From Puffinus mauretanicus (lineage: Eukaryota > Chordata > Aves > Procellariiformes > Procellariidae), in the NCBI GenBank assembly GCA_023333565.1, contig JAJKFH010001865.1:5394001-5458000 (forward strand): a stretch of 64,000 bases of DNA, given 5' to 3'. The translations under genes and the position numbers were made by a program. The notes under the pieces are model-generated. The model had not been told where the DNA came from. It made no database searches and worked only from the letters and a program-made list of their open reading frames with translations. Shown here piece by piece: positions 12,675-22,376 of the stretch (its first letter is position 1; each line of letters opens with the position of its first letter).

Positions 12675-13377
12675 ATGTCTCTTCAGGCCTTGCCAAGATT
12701 AAGCTTTTTCTATTATTTTGTAACCACACAGAAATGTAAAACTGTTCACTCTCAATAAATTTGGTAGGTAAGTGTTTTATCCTGGCTTGGACTAAGCATA
12801 TGGCTTTCTTTGTGTAGCTGTTTGATTGCATCATTCTTGTTTCATTTGTGACAATTTAGCTTACACCTCTCTTTTCCTTGTGTGAAGTGGAACCTGAGTG
12901 TATTGCGCCATTCTGTTGTGTGTATCCTCTGGACATGCTGTTCTCTGCTATGGAACTATGGAAAACTGCCCAAAATTTTCCCTGAATACTGCTGTGCAGG
13001 TGCAGGCAGGGTGGCAAGTGCAAGCTCGCGAGGACACAGATATATTCTGAAAAAAAGACTGAATAAGCACTGTAAGCAAGCAACTGTAAACAGGTGTACT
13101 TCTATAGTGTAGAACACTGACTGCAAGCTCTTCCTTGCCAACCTAGCAAAAGATGACCTTGTGTTTGACATGGTTACTTCTCCTGCCAACTTTTCTCCCA
13201 ATTTGGCTGCAGTGTCCTATGCACTTTAGCTTGTTCCCTAGATGTCTCACTGCTGCCGAGTCCTGCACCTATGAAAATTTGGGAAATGTCCCTGTCTCCC
13301 TCTGCGGTGCACACGGAGGCCCTGTGAGCATCCCCATGGAAGGCAGACGTCAGCAGGCTGCACATCAGCGGAATTTA

Positions 13378-13389
13378 CCACTAGATGGC
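13378..13389 (+). promoter_or_regulatory. Candidate CTCF core site CCACTAGATGGC
   Basis: The 12 bases fit the degenerate CTCF core CCASYAGRKGGC at every position. The site lies about 8 kb upstream of the TSPAN5 promoter island, in sequence that is locally less AT-rich with scattered CpGs (13300-13440). CTCF motifs mark chromatin loop anchors, and orientation matters. Occupancy cannot be seen from sequence. Confidence 0.4.
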
Positions 13390-16300
13390 TGGCCTCCTTT
13401 TTGTCCCGGTCTCGGTTTTGTTCCCGGCTCCGAGTGACAGTGCTTAGAGCAGAACAATGGGCTCGTTGTAAGCTCTCTGCCCACCCCCTTTACAGCTTAA
13501 CATTTTTAAACAGCTGATGCTTTTAGCAAATTTACCTTTATGATGAATAGTTCAAACTTTTATTAGCTGTGCTAATATCTAAGAAAATGATAGATGTTTT
13601 GCAAGACAAAAAGGAAAAGCTCCCTACTCCTGTTTTTTTTTCCATTACACATGTAATACAACTTTCATTGAGTCTTTTATTTCACAGGTGTATGCATAAG
13701 TGTGACACAGTTAACAGTTCATCACTCAGACTGGGATATAGCATAATAAAGTCCTGAGAAGTTGTGGCATAGCAGCCACATATTTTGGCCTGGTGAATTT
13801 GGTGATGTAAAATTTGTAAAACTTTTAGACACTGACATTTATGTCACTGTGATTTGGGGCAGAAATGGCAGTCCTGAGCAAAATTAGCTTTCCTTTAAGA
13901 AAAACTATTTTGCTCATGGTCAGTCTCTTCAAAAAGGTTAATACTTCTGGGTGAAAAACATCAACTTTCCTGATGACTGCAGACTGATACGTTATACAGA
14001 GCAAGGAGGCCTACTTCAAAAGGCAGATGTTCTCCTGCCTGAAAGCAGACAAGAGGAATAGACAAAGTATGCATCTGTTTCTTGAAGATAGCACTTTTTT
14101 TTCCCTTATCAGTCTCCTCTTCACATTTTCAGATCCATTATTTGTATTTACTTGGTCCACATTGTGTGTTTATAGATATATTTGTATTCTCGAGTTCAAA
14201 ACAACAGAGAGGTACATTTTTAATTTAAAATTACTTAAGTTGTTTTACTGTCACAACACTAGCATTTTGTGCATGCCACTTGCAGGAACAAGGAGGAGAC
14301 ATAGTCCCTGCCTCCAAGATAGTATAATCTAAAATATCAAACTTGGAAATCTCAGGGCACTTTAACAGCTTTGTGAGAGGCTGAAGATATGCTGAAGATG
14401 TGCCTAAAGATGGTAGTACATGAAATGGTAAGATGGAGGTGAATCTAGAAACAGGTCTGGAGTGGGATTTCTTTTCTTTTCCAAATATTGTCTCAGGTAT
14501 CAGTCACTCACAGTTCAATTTTCTTAAAGCCCTATGACAGCAAAAAAAGCTGATGGTATAATTAGTGTGGTAGAAGAAGAGCAGCAAATTAAAATGAACT
14601 CCACCCATCCAAACTCAGAGAAACAGGTAGTGAAGCATGCAGCAAATGACAAGCCTCTGAAAAAACAGACTTCAAAAGTGATTGTTCAACCCAACGAGAA
14701 TATCGGTGGCCACCCTGTTCTCATCTGCAAGAAGGTTTCTGGTTTTGTTAATATAACAGGATAGAGTAAGAAAGGCTTCGAAATTTCCACTTACTGGACT
14801 TGCAAACAAGTAAGTTATATATTTTTCTGAGGTGCTTCCTGTTAAAGGTGCCTGAAGGGTAGTACGTGCAGGTTATTTATGAAGTGTAACCTTGCACTTG
14901 GAAGTAGTCCAGAAACAAAGGCTGGACCCAGTTTACTTGCTCTTTGAACTCTTCAAAATACTGGAGTTCCCAAGTAAGTAGAGGAATCCTGTGGCTAGCT
15001 TGAGTCTTATCTTCTGCTACTTGATCCTGTCGCAAACAGCATGCTATCGCTGAGCACAGAGGACTCTCTGCCAAAGATGTAGCATTACCACAGGCATCGT
15101 GTATTCCTCCCATGACACTATGGAAACTAGAAAGCCCTAACAACACAGCATGGTTTTGTAATGACTCTAGTACTGTTATTTTATGCCTTTTGGGAATGTT
15201 TAAAAAATTTATTTTATTTACCTTGTTCCTAAGCAGGTCTACCTATATAAACTGTACAGAATATTGCTGTAAAATATCTGTTCATTGGTGCTATTAAAAG
15301 TGCTATGTTTGCTGTGGCAGCTGCCTTTGCATAACATCTGAGAAATCAAGTGTCCATACCAAAGGTAAAGGAAACTCTGGTATCTTTGATCCTGCAATGT
15401 GGTAAATGTTGTCAGATGTGAACAGAGCAAGATGTGTATGAAGACCCAGACACAAAATTGTGAGGAAATCAGGTTAAACGTATCAACCACCTTCCTTTGG
15501 GATTATCAGCTCACTTGCAGAACTCTTGTACAGTCCTAATAAACTGTTAAAGCCCTGGATACACTCTGTCATGTAATCTGACAGACAGGAGACACTGGTG
15601 TCACAGCAAAAGTGGTAGCCCTTTTGCCACTGCTATTGCCATAGCTCAGATGAGCAAGCATGTTCCTGCTAGAGGCTAGGAGGTGGCTCCCTGCAGCCGG
15701 ACTGCACTGCAGATCTGGGGCCTCCTCCAGCAGGTGCTGACTCCCTTGGGCACCTCATCACTCTCCCCAGAGGGTTTTGGATCAACTCTCTGCTGTGAAG
15801 GCAATGATACAGAGTCCCTTCAGATCACAGCATCTCTACAGCCATTTGAATCAAAAAAGAAGGGAAAAAGTGTTGCTTAGATTTAAATTGAAACCTTGTT
15901 GCACAGCCGGCTTTCCCCACTCTGTTCTCAGCAAGATGATTTAAGGCCCTGCCTGCACAGAGGTCTGGGGGCTGAACTCTTGACCAGGCTGGCCAAACAT
16001 CTCCTCCAACACCTTTTAGCTCAACTCTTGGCCAGGCCATGGCTGAAAGCTTTTCTAAAAGCTGGGCTCTGAGATTAATTGGTCTGCTAGCCTCCCCTCC
16101 TACCACTTGGACTGCAACTTGCATTTAAGCCTACAACCACCAGATTTGCAGTCTTCCACTCTCTCATCCTACCTCCTGCTTCCACTCCGTGACCTTCTGA
16201 CAGGTTTACAGATCTGCCTGCAAAGAGATGCCAGATCGATTCCTGAGGGATTGTTCATGTGGACAACTCTGATCCAGGCTCCCAGCAAAACCAAAAATCT

Positions 16301-19300
16301 GCATAGAAGGAAGGATGGGGGAAGCTCAGATGGTTTAGGGCTGAGTAAAGGAAACCCTTGAAGGGAAACATACTCAAAGATTACTTAAAATGGTGGATTT
16401 GCAGAAAATCTTATCACCATTAAAAACACACTCAGAAGAAATCCTCGCTCTCCTGAGTGCTATTACAGAGTAAACACATATGTTAAACCTCTGAGCTGTG
16501 AAGCGAGGGTGTCCTGTGTTATTTGATGAAGAATGGCTGAGAGCAACTCAGAGGGCCTTGAAAAACCTAATGGACCTTAACTTAAGAAAATCATATGGTG
16601 CTCCATCATAGGATAAACATCGGTTGCCCTTTCGGACAGAGCATCGTCAGAACCTTCAGGTATACATAAGCAATAGTCTGTGTTTGGGAAGGGAAGAGTT
16701 TCCAAATTTGCAAAGTTTGTCCAGTGCTTTTAGCAATACAAAGTTAGAAGGATAAATTTGGCTCTTACTGGAGTCTGAGTTTATATCCATATTAACGACC
16801 ATGGTCCAGTAGCACCAGTAATGAAAGGAGAGGCAACTGCCCATATTCTGATTATAGCCACCCCTAATTCAGGACTGCAAATCTGTGTCTCTTTTGTAGA
16901 ATAATGCATATGTTTTATCTCATTAAACCCCGTCACTGTCCTGTGTATAAAATGGTTGTAAGAGGTACCTTATAGTTAATGCATTTTGGAGCCAGATTGG
17001 ATGTAGGAGCATTTGGAACCACACCTGCAGTCACTGTGTGACAGTGAGCTATGGACCAGGTATGTCATACTATGCCTGCTTCGCCATTGTGTAGACTTGT
17101 CAGGGGAATTTGTAAGAAAGAGCTCTGTAAAAATCTCCAGAACAGGAGCTTGCTGAGGCACTGCACAAAAGAAACAGAGCTGCATTTCTGAATGTTTGCC
17201 CCAAGCAGCACAATGGTGCAGCTGCAGCCCCGGCTGCTCCTTTGCCTTTGACCGCACAGCGCGAGGGAGGAAGCGTGCCACCACTCCCACCCCTTCCTCT
17301 CACAAGCAGTAGAGGTAGCAGCTCCTGGCTCGAGGTGCCTGGCACAAAAAATCTCTCTTCCTTTTCTCACAGGAAAGAATAGCAGGGTGCATTATTCTTC
17401 CCTGCGGTTTCAAAGTAGCATTTCTGGCACTAACGGTCTGCATATCTCATTTTGCATGTTTGCTCCAGCGGGACTTCTGAGGCTGCGTCTTCATGTCTAT
17501 CTGCTTAGACTGCTGCAAAACTTGTCTGGGCTCATCTTGAACAAACCAGCTTGCAGACTGCAAGCAGTAGAGCTCGGCAGAGTAGAGTTTGTGACCATTA
17601 TCACTTATACTAGTTCTCTTTAAGTAATTTGCATCCCGCTTAGTAGCTCTCATCATCTTTGTTCCAAAACCTGCCAAATGCTGGTGGGAACTGGAGTGAA
17701 TACAACTTGCAGTTTCTTTATATAGTTATTCTTGCTTTAAGAACACATGAAATAATGGATCCTTACACCAAAAGTACAGCATTTGGAGAAAGAAAATTAA
17801 GGCTCGGATACACATTCTCTTGACAAAGTAAAATCAGACATAATGCAATTGGTTATCGGTTATTATTTGGTACGCCTTAACTTCAGATTCTGGCCTCTTA
17901 ACTCTGTAGATGTATAGACATGCTTAATGCTTTATGAATCATCCTAACAACAATGTTGTTGTTATCAGATTATAATGATGTTGGGTGGGTCCTGCAAGAG
18001 GATATTATTATCCAGTATTGAGAGCTAAGTTTCATACTGAAAAAGCAGCTCAATACTCACCAGAAAGCCACTAACCAGTGTTAGCCGTAACAGTAATTAG
18101 TCCGTACTTGCACTTTTGAATTAATTAAAAAGATATGTGTTATTCTTGTGGGAAGCTGAAGTCATGTTCACAGCTGGGACACGGCATGCAATTCCACCAA
18201 GGCCAATAACAACTTGTATCACCACTTGAGTTTGGTCCTATGAAATCCTTATCTCAGAACTCCTTTTAAACGTAAAAAATGCCCCCTCATCAGTAGTCAC
18301 TCATTTGCTAAGCAGAAAACAAAGTGTTTTCATGGTTGCAAAACTATCAAATGAACACAAATGGCATTACAAGCTAGTACGATATTTAAATTGAAAAATA
18401 TTCTGAGATAGGTAATACCTCTGACTGTATAAATCTTGTTGTATGTCAGAAAGCTCTGTGGCTTCCCCGTGGAAAAATACTGCTATCCTATGGATTTCAA
18501 CTAAAATGAAGTGTCTAGGAAATAATTAGACTTAGGGACACAGACATTGAACTTTTCTTAGACCACAACTCTTCATCTCACTAAATGTGGCACATGGCAA
18601 GATTAGCAATGTGATAACTCATGGAACTACAGTCTTCTATGTGCTGCTTAGCCATTTCTCATCTCGAGTCACTCAGGCTTGCATTTCTTTTTCCCTAGAA
18701 AATGTCAAAGAATTCATAGATCAAAAAAGAGGAGCTGGCGCAATGACAGAGGCGCTGGATCTAAGAAATGATTGAATTGAGGAACTGGGATGAGAGCTCT
18801 TCACTTGGTGGGAAGTAAGAATTTCAGAGTCCGCAACTATACCCCTTTTAAGATACCAAATTCTCAAACTTCCTGCACTTACTAGCATTAGACTTGGCCA
18901 GTCTTTGGTCAGAAGAAGTCTGCTGATATCTACATTTTAAAGATAGGACGTAGATTTAATCATTCAGATGGGACTTTTTCTCCAATGTCAGTAGTAAATC
19001 AAAGCGTTGCCTAATGTTACAAAGCACTGTGCTACTAAAAACTTTGCTTTGTCATTGAAATACTGTCCATTAGTACTCCTGTGACTAGTCAGATGAATTA
19101 TAAACTAACAGAATTTGAATAACTGTCTTGCCATACTGCAAGGAAAGGTAATATCGCTGCTGCTTAGTATTGCCTCAGGCTTTTGTGCCAAAACATCACA
19201 CTGGAACTCAGTGTTGACTGGTAACTGACAGTGAACTTAAAGTGCTGTCACAGTCATCTTGCTCAGCTTCCAGACCTAGGTGGCCAAAGCACGTAAGAAG

Positions 19301-20799
19301 CGATCCACAAGAGATGGCACAAAGCCAAAGGATGGTTTTTTTTTATCCCTGTTTGTTTAGGACAGGAGACAAAATGTGTTTGTAAACCAGAAAGGCTGCT
19401 GCAGGTGCAGAGGACTCTGTTCCAGCTGGCATTCTGAAAGATCAATTACCTACATCAAAGCTGTTCTGCTGCCTTTGCTGTCTGGTTGCTCATTTCTGAG
19501 GCTGCACAGGAACTGTACACACAAGAGTACAGAGCAGGGTTCTGTGTTCAATACCCTCGTCAAGTGAGCAGTCTAACCATTAACACCAGACATCCTAAGT
19601 TCTCCTTAAGCGGGTCAGATGATGGGACAATGTGAAATGCTTTTGTCTTTAAAATGACACTTGGCAATGATAATACTATTCTCGATTGAGAAAGCAAGTG
19701 AAGTCATGTAATATGATGCTATGATTGATGTAGGTTGCATTTCTTTTAAAGTTGTCGATCGGGAATGAATGGATTAATAGATAAACCATCTGAGATTGTT
19801 ACTGAATTTATCGTAATAAATATTACTCTGCAATATTTTCCTGTTGCCTGTGAAGCATTAAAATGCTAAAGGGTGCCAACACGTGGTGTTAGTAGGGTGT
19901 TATGACAGTAATATTATAAATGTTTGTACAAGTTGTCACCAATATTTGAAGCCACTTGTAAAAACAGCACCTTTATATAATACATTATTACCATACCCTA
20001 CTGTAAGCGGTGATGTGCTTTTACTCATTGGTACAGAACCTACGCATTACTAATTATTCACCCTTTTCTACCCTCTTCCCGTGGATGGTCTTGCAAAGAC
20101 ACAGTGTTAACAATAGTCTAACAACAGACACAGGGATAGCATTCATGTGGTAAACTATACAGTCATACTTAAATTGTATAGACGTGTTGCATTAATTTAT
20201 CATTTACCAATAACATTGCTTATTTTCATGGATCCATTTCAGCAGATGCTTTTTCTTCTCAACATCTACCAGACCTGACAGACAAATATTTCCCTTCTCT
20301 CTCAAAAAAGACACACGACCAAAGCCCCATAACCAGTATGAAGCGATCTTGAACCAAAGGCTATCTTTTGTAGTTCTAACGATATCATACTTTTGAAGTG
20401 CATTATCTTGCAACCTTGTAGAGATGGGAAATGTAATTTATTACAAAGAAGTCTTCCATCTTTTGAATTAAAGTTTTGCATTTATAGTTGGACCAGGAAA
20501 CTCTGAAGGCTTGAAACATTAAAATGATGATATTCTTCAGCAAAGAAATGCTATTAATTATTAATGCCAGACCGTGTGGACTCTGAATCTCAAAGTGTAT
20601 GAATACAACTAAGCCACATAACTTTAGAGTTGGCAGGTTCAATATAAATTCAGAGTATGTTAAAATACAAACCCTAGAAAACATTGTAGAATAGTTCTTC
20701 AGGTGTTCCTGTCCGTGTAGTGCATACGAATTCACGTGGGAGGTGATCTGAAGGCACCCATTCAGAATAACCTCCACAATGCAATTACCGTCTCGCTCC
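13390..20799. other. Upstream DNA, no gene recognised
   Basis: Mostly AT-rich sequence with short chance frames on both strands. Small features are an inverted repeat AACAACA-A-TGTTGTT at 17946-17960, which contains the SOX-type word AACAATG, and a lysine/glutamate-rich 76-codon frame at 14534-14764 that I do not recognise. Around 14274-14335 the words GACATAGTCCCTGCCTCCAAG and TATAATCTAAA resemble an old amniote repeat, but too weakly to call. In vertebrates the neighbour upstream of TSPAN5 is usually EIF4E. None of its exons is visible here. Confidence 0.45.
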
Positions 20800-21262
20800 T
20801 TCTCGTTACCGCAGCCGACCTAGAACCATGCTGCCCTCCTGGCCTTTCTCCCCGCGCATGCTATGGAGCGCTGTCCCCTGTTCCTTCACACCAGCCAGGC
20901 TGTGTTATTCCTCGCTGCCTCGGCATTGGCCGGCCTGTATCATCCCCCAGCTGTCGGAGGCAGGGAGCCCCCCGGCCTGGCAACCTCTGGGTTTTGTGCA
21001 ACGCCTCGGCTCGGGCAGCCTGCCGGGGATTCTGCCGAGGGAGGTGTCGCAGGAAGAAAGAATGGAAGAAACCTCCACTTTGACTTACAAACCCGTAACG
21101 AAGAGACGGGCTTGTCGAATACCGTTACTCCTCACAAAACGAACTGCATTTAGCTCAGCGCTGACAGGCGCGGCCCCTAACACCCACCCCGTCAGCAGGC
21201 TCCCCCCGCCAAGGCTGCCCTAAACGGCCGCTCCAACGGCCACCCTGAGGCCCGCCGGCCCC

Positions 21263-21272
21263 GTTACGTAAC
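21263..21272. promoter_or_regulatory. Palindrome GTTACGTAAC (PAR-bZIP/NFIL3 type)
   Basis: This is a perfect 10-bp palindrome. Its core TTACGTAA (21264-21271) is the consensus of PAR-domain bZIP factors (DBP, TEF, HLF) and the repressor NFIL3. It lies about 800 bp upstream of the TSPAN5 start codon inside the CpG island and holds a central CpG. If used, it would link the promoter to circadian or stress-responsive bZIP control. That is inference. Confidence 0.35.
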
Positions 21273-21449
21273 TCAGGCGGCAGCAGCAGCCGCCAGGCCG
21301 CCCCCCGCCCTCGCCGCCGAAGACAAAAGCCGGCGGGCACAGCCCCCTGCCATCAGCCCCAACGGGAGCCACCTCACAGCCGCCCCTTTCGCCACCCACC
21401 CCACCTGCCGGGCCGCGACCCCGCCGCTGGGGTACGCCACGGAGTGGGG

Positions 21450-21640
21450 GGGGCGGAGTATGAGCCGCAGCACCGCCCCCACCCCGCCCCCAGGGCGCTT
21501 CGGGCCTGCTGTCGCGCAGTTGGATTGGCGGGGCGCAACGGCAATCACGCCCCGGGGCGACCAGTGGCGTGCCTTTCCCCGCCCCTCCCTCCCGCGGGGC
21601 GGGGCGCGCGCGGCGGCCGTTGCCGCTGTGGGGGCGGGGG
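21450..21640 (+). promoter_or_regulatory. TSPAN5: Probable TSPAN5 core promoter: GC boxes and inverted CCAAT box
   Basis: GC-box (SP/KLF) cores lie near 21450-21458, 21484-21490, 21577-21585, 21596-21605 and 21630-21640. An inverted CCAAT box, ATTGG followed by CGGGG, lies at 21524-21528. I see no TATA box, which fits a CpG-island promoter with dispersed start sites. If transcription starts some 50-150 bp downstream, the 5' UTR would be roughly 300-400 nt. The start site itself cannot be read from sequence. Confidence 0.5.
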
Positions 21641-21813
21641 AGGGAGGGATCGTTGTGCGAGAGGGCTCGGGGCGCTTCGCGGCTCTGGCAGGGCAGCGCC
21701 GCGCCGGGCTGTGGTGGCGGCGAGCCCCGCGCCTCTGCCCGGGCGCCTCCCGGCGGCCGCCCCTCTCCTTCTCTCTCCCCCCCTCCCGCTGCGCAGTAGC
21801 CGGGGCCTCCTCC

Positions 21814-21939
21814 ATGCGGGAGAAGAGGAGGAGGAGGTGGGAGCTGCTCGCCGGCCATCCCCGGCGCCCGGCAAGTCGGAGTCGACCCGCCGCCGCGCCG
21901 CTCCTGCCGCATCTCCCCGCGGCGCGCAGCCGGCGCTGA
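21814..21939 (+). other. Candidate upstream ORF 1 in the TSPAN5 5' UTR (41 codons)
   Basis: ATG at 21814 has a T at -3, a weak start context. The frame runs 41 codons (arginine/glutamate-rich at first) to a TGA at 21937-21939, well before the main start. It matters only if transcription starts upstream of 21814, which is likely but not shown. No known peptide is recognised. Confidence 0.35.
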
Positions 21940-21976
21940 GCCCTACCCGCCGCGCCGCCCCCAGCCCCCTTCTTCA

Positions 21977-22018
21977 AGTCTTCCCCCCCCCTTTTTTTTT
22001 TTTTCATTTTTACCCCCT
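21977..22018 (+). repeat. C/T homopolymer junction in the probable 5' UTR
   Basis: A run of about nine C is followed directly by about twelve T, then CATTTTTACCCCC, so the stretch is almost pure pyrimidine on the coding strand. It begins about 90 nt before the start codon. Length polymorphism is likely. It also looks like the polypyrimidine tract of a splice acceptor, with the first AG only at about 22040 (TGCGAG), so an upstream non-coding exon spliced to this exon is possible. Confidence 0.5.
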
Positions 22019-22053
22019 TTGGTTGTCACCCTGGCTGCGAGCAAAGTGTCTTC

Positions 22054-22095
22054 ATGAGCGCAGAGGATGTCCGGGAAGCACTACAAGGGGCCTGA
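22054..22095 (+). other. Candidate upstream ORF 2 overlapping the TSPAN5 start
   Basis: ATG at 22054 opens a 13-codon frame ending at TGA 22093-22095, overlapping the main coding start by 29 nt in another frame. Its context is weak (T at -3, A at +4), so most scanning ribosomes should pass it. The ATGA at 22054-22057 also supplies the in-frame stop (TGA 22055-22057) just upstream of the main ATG. Confidence 0.5.
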
Positions 22096-22147
22096 AGTCA
22101 GTTGTTGCATCAAATATTTCATCTTCGGCTTCAATGTCATTTTCTGG
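22067..22147 (+). CDS. TSPAN5: TSPAN5 (tetraspanin-5), coding exon 1, partial
   Basis: The 27 codons begin MSGKHYKGPEVSCC and continue into a hydrophobic stretch ending in NVIFW, matching the N-terminus of vertebrate tetraspanin-5 as I know it and differing from the paralogues TSPAN14 and TSPAN17. TSPAN5 is a four-pass membrane protein of the TspanC8 group, which escorts the metalloprotease ADAM10 out of the endoplasmic reticulum and influences Notch and other substrates. This exon gives the short cytosolic N-terminus and the first part of transmembrane helix 1 (from about residue 17). The Cys13-Cys14 pair sits at the membrane edge, where tetraspanins are palmitoylated. The start is supported by an A at -3 and an in-frame TGA at 22055-22057. 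The exon ends TGG|GTAAGT, a full consensus donor in phase 0. The remaining exons lie beyond the window. Confidence 0.93.
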
Positions 22148-22341
22148 GTAAGTGGGCCGGTTGCATGGCGCTTCGTGTCTTCCTCTGCCACCTCCTCCTC
22201 CCCCGCCGCCGCTCCCGGGCTGGGCACGGCCAGAAATGAAAACTGAGGGAGGTGTAAAAGCGGAGCCCGGGGTCGTGCGTGACAGTTGGGCGCGAGGCCG
22301 GCGGTTGGGGGTTGAATGGGGCTTTCAGCGGGCGCGAGGCG

Positions 22342-22376
22342 CGGGGGGGGTGGTGGTGGTGGTGGTGGTGATGGGG
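22342..22376 (+). repeat. G-run and (TGG)n repeat with quadruplex potential
   Basis: A run of eight G (22343-22350) is followed by about seven TGG/TGA triplets (22351-22373) and then GGGG, all on the sense strand, some 200 bp inside intron 1. G-rich non-template DNA just downstream of a promoter favours R-loops and G-quadruplexes. Two-base G runs form only weak quadruplexes, and the triplet number is likely variable. Confidence 0.6.

Noticed and set aside
21220..22007. Long frames of 230-244 codons on the minus strand, and of 159 and 235 codons on the plus strand, in the CpG island
   Set aside because: They overlap one another in several frames, are dominated by Ala, Gly, Pro and Arg, and arise because stop codons are rare in GC-rich DNA. 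No domain is recognisable.
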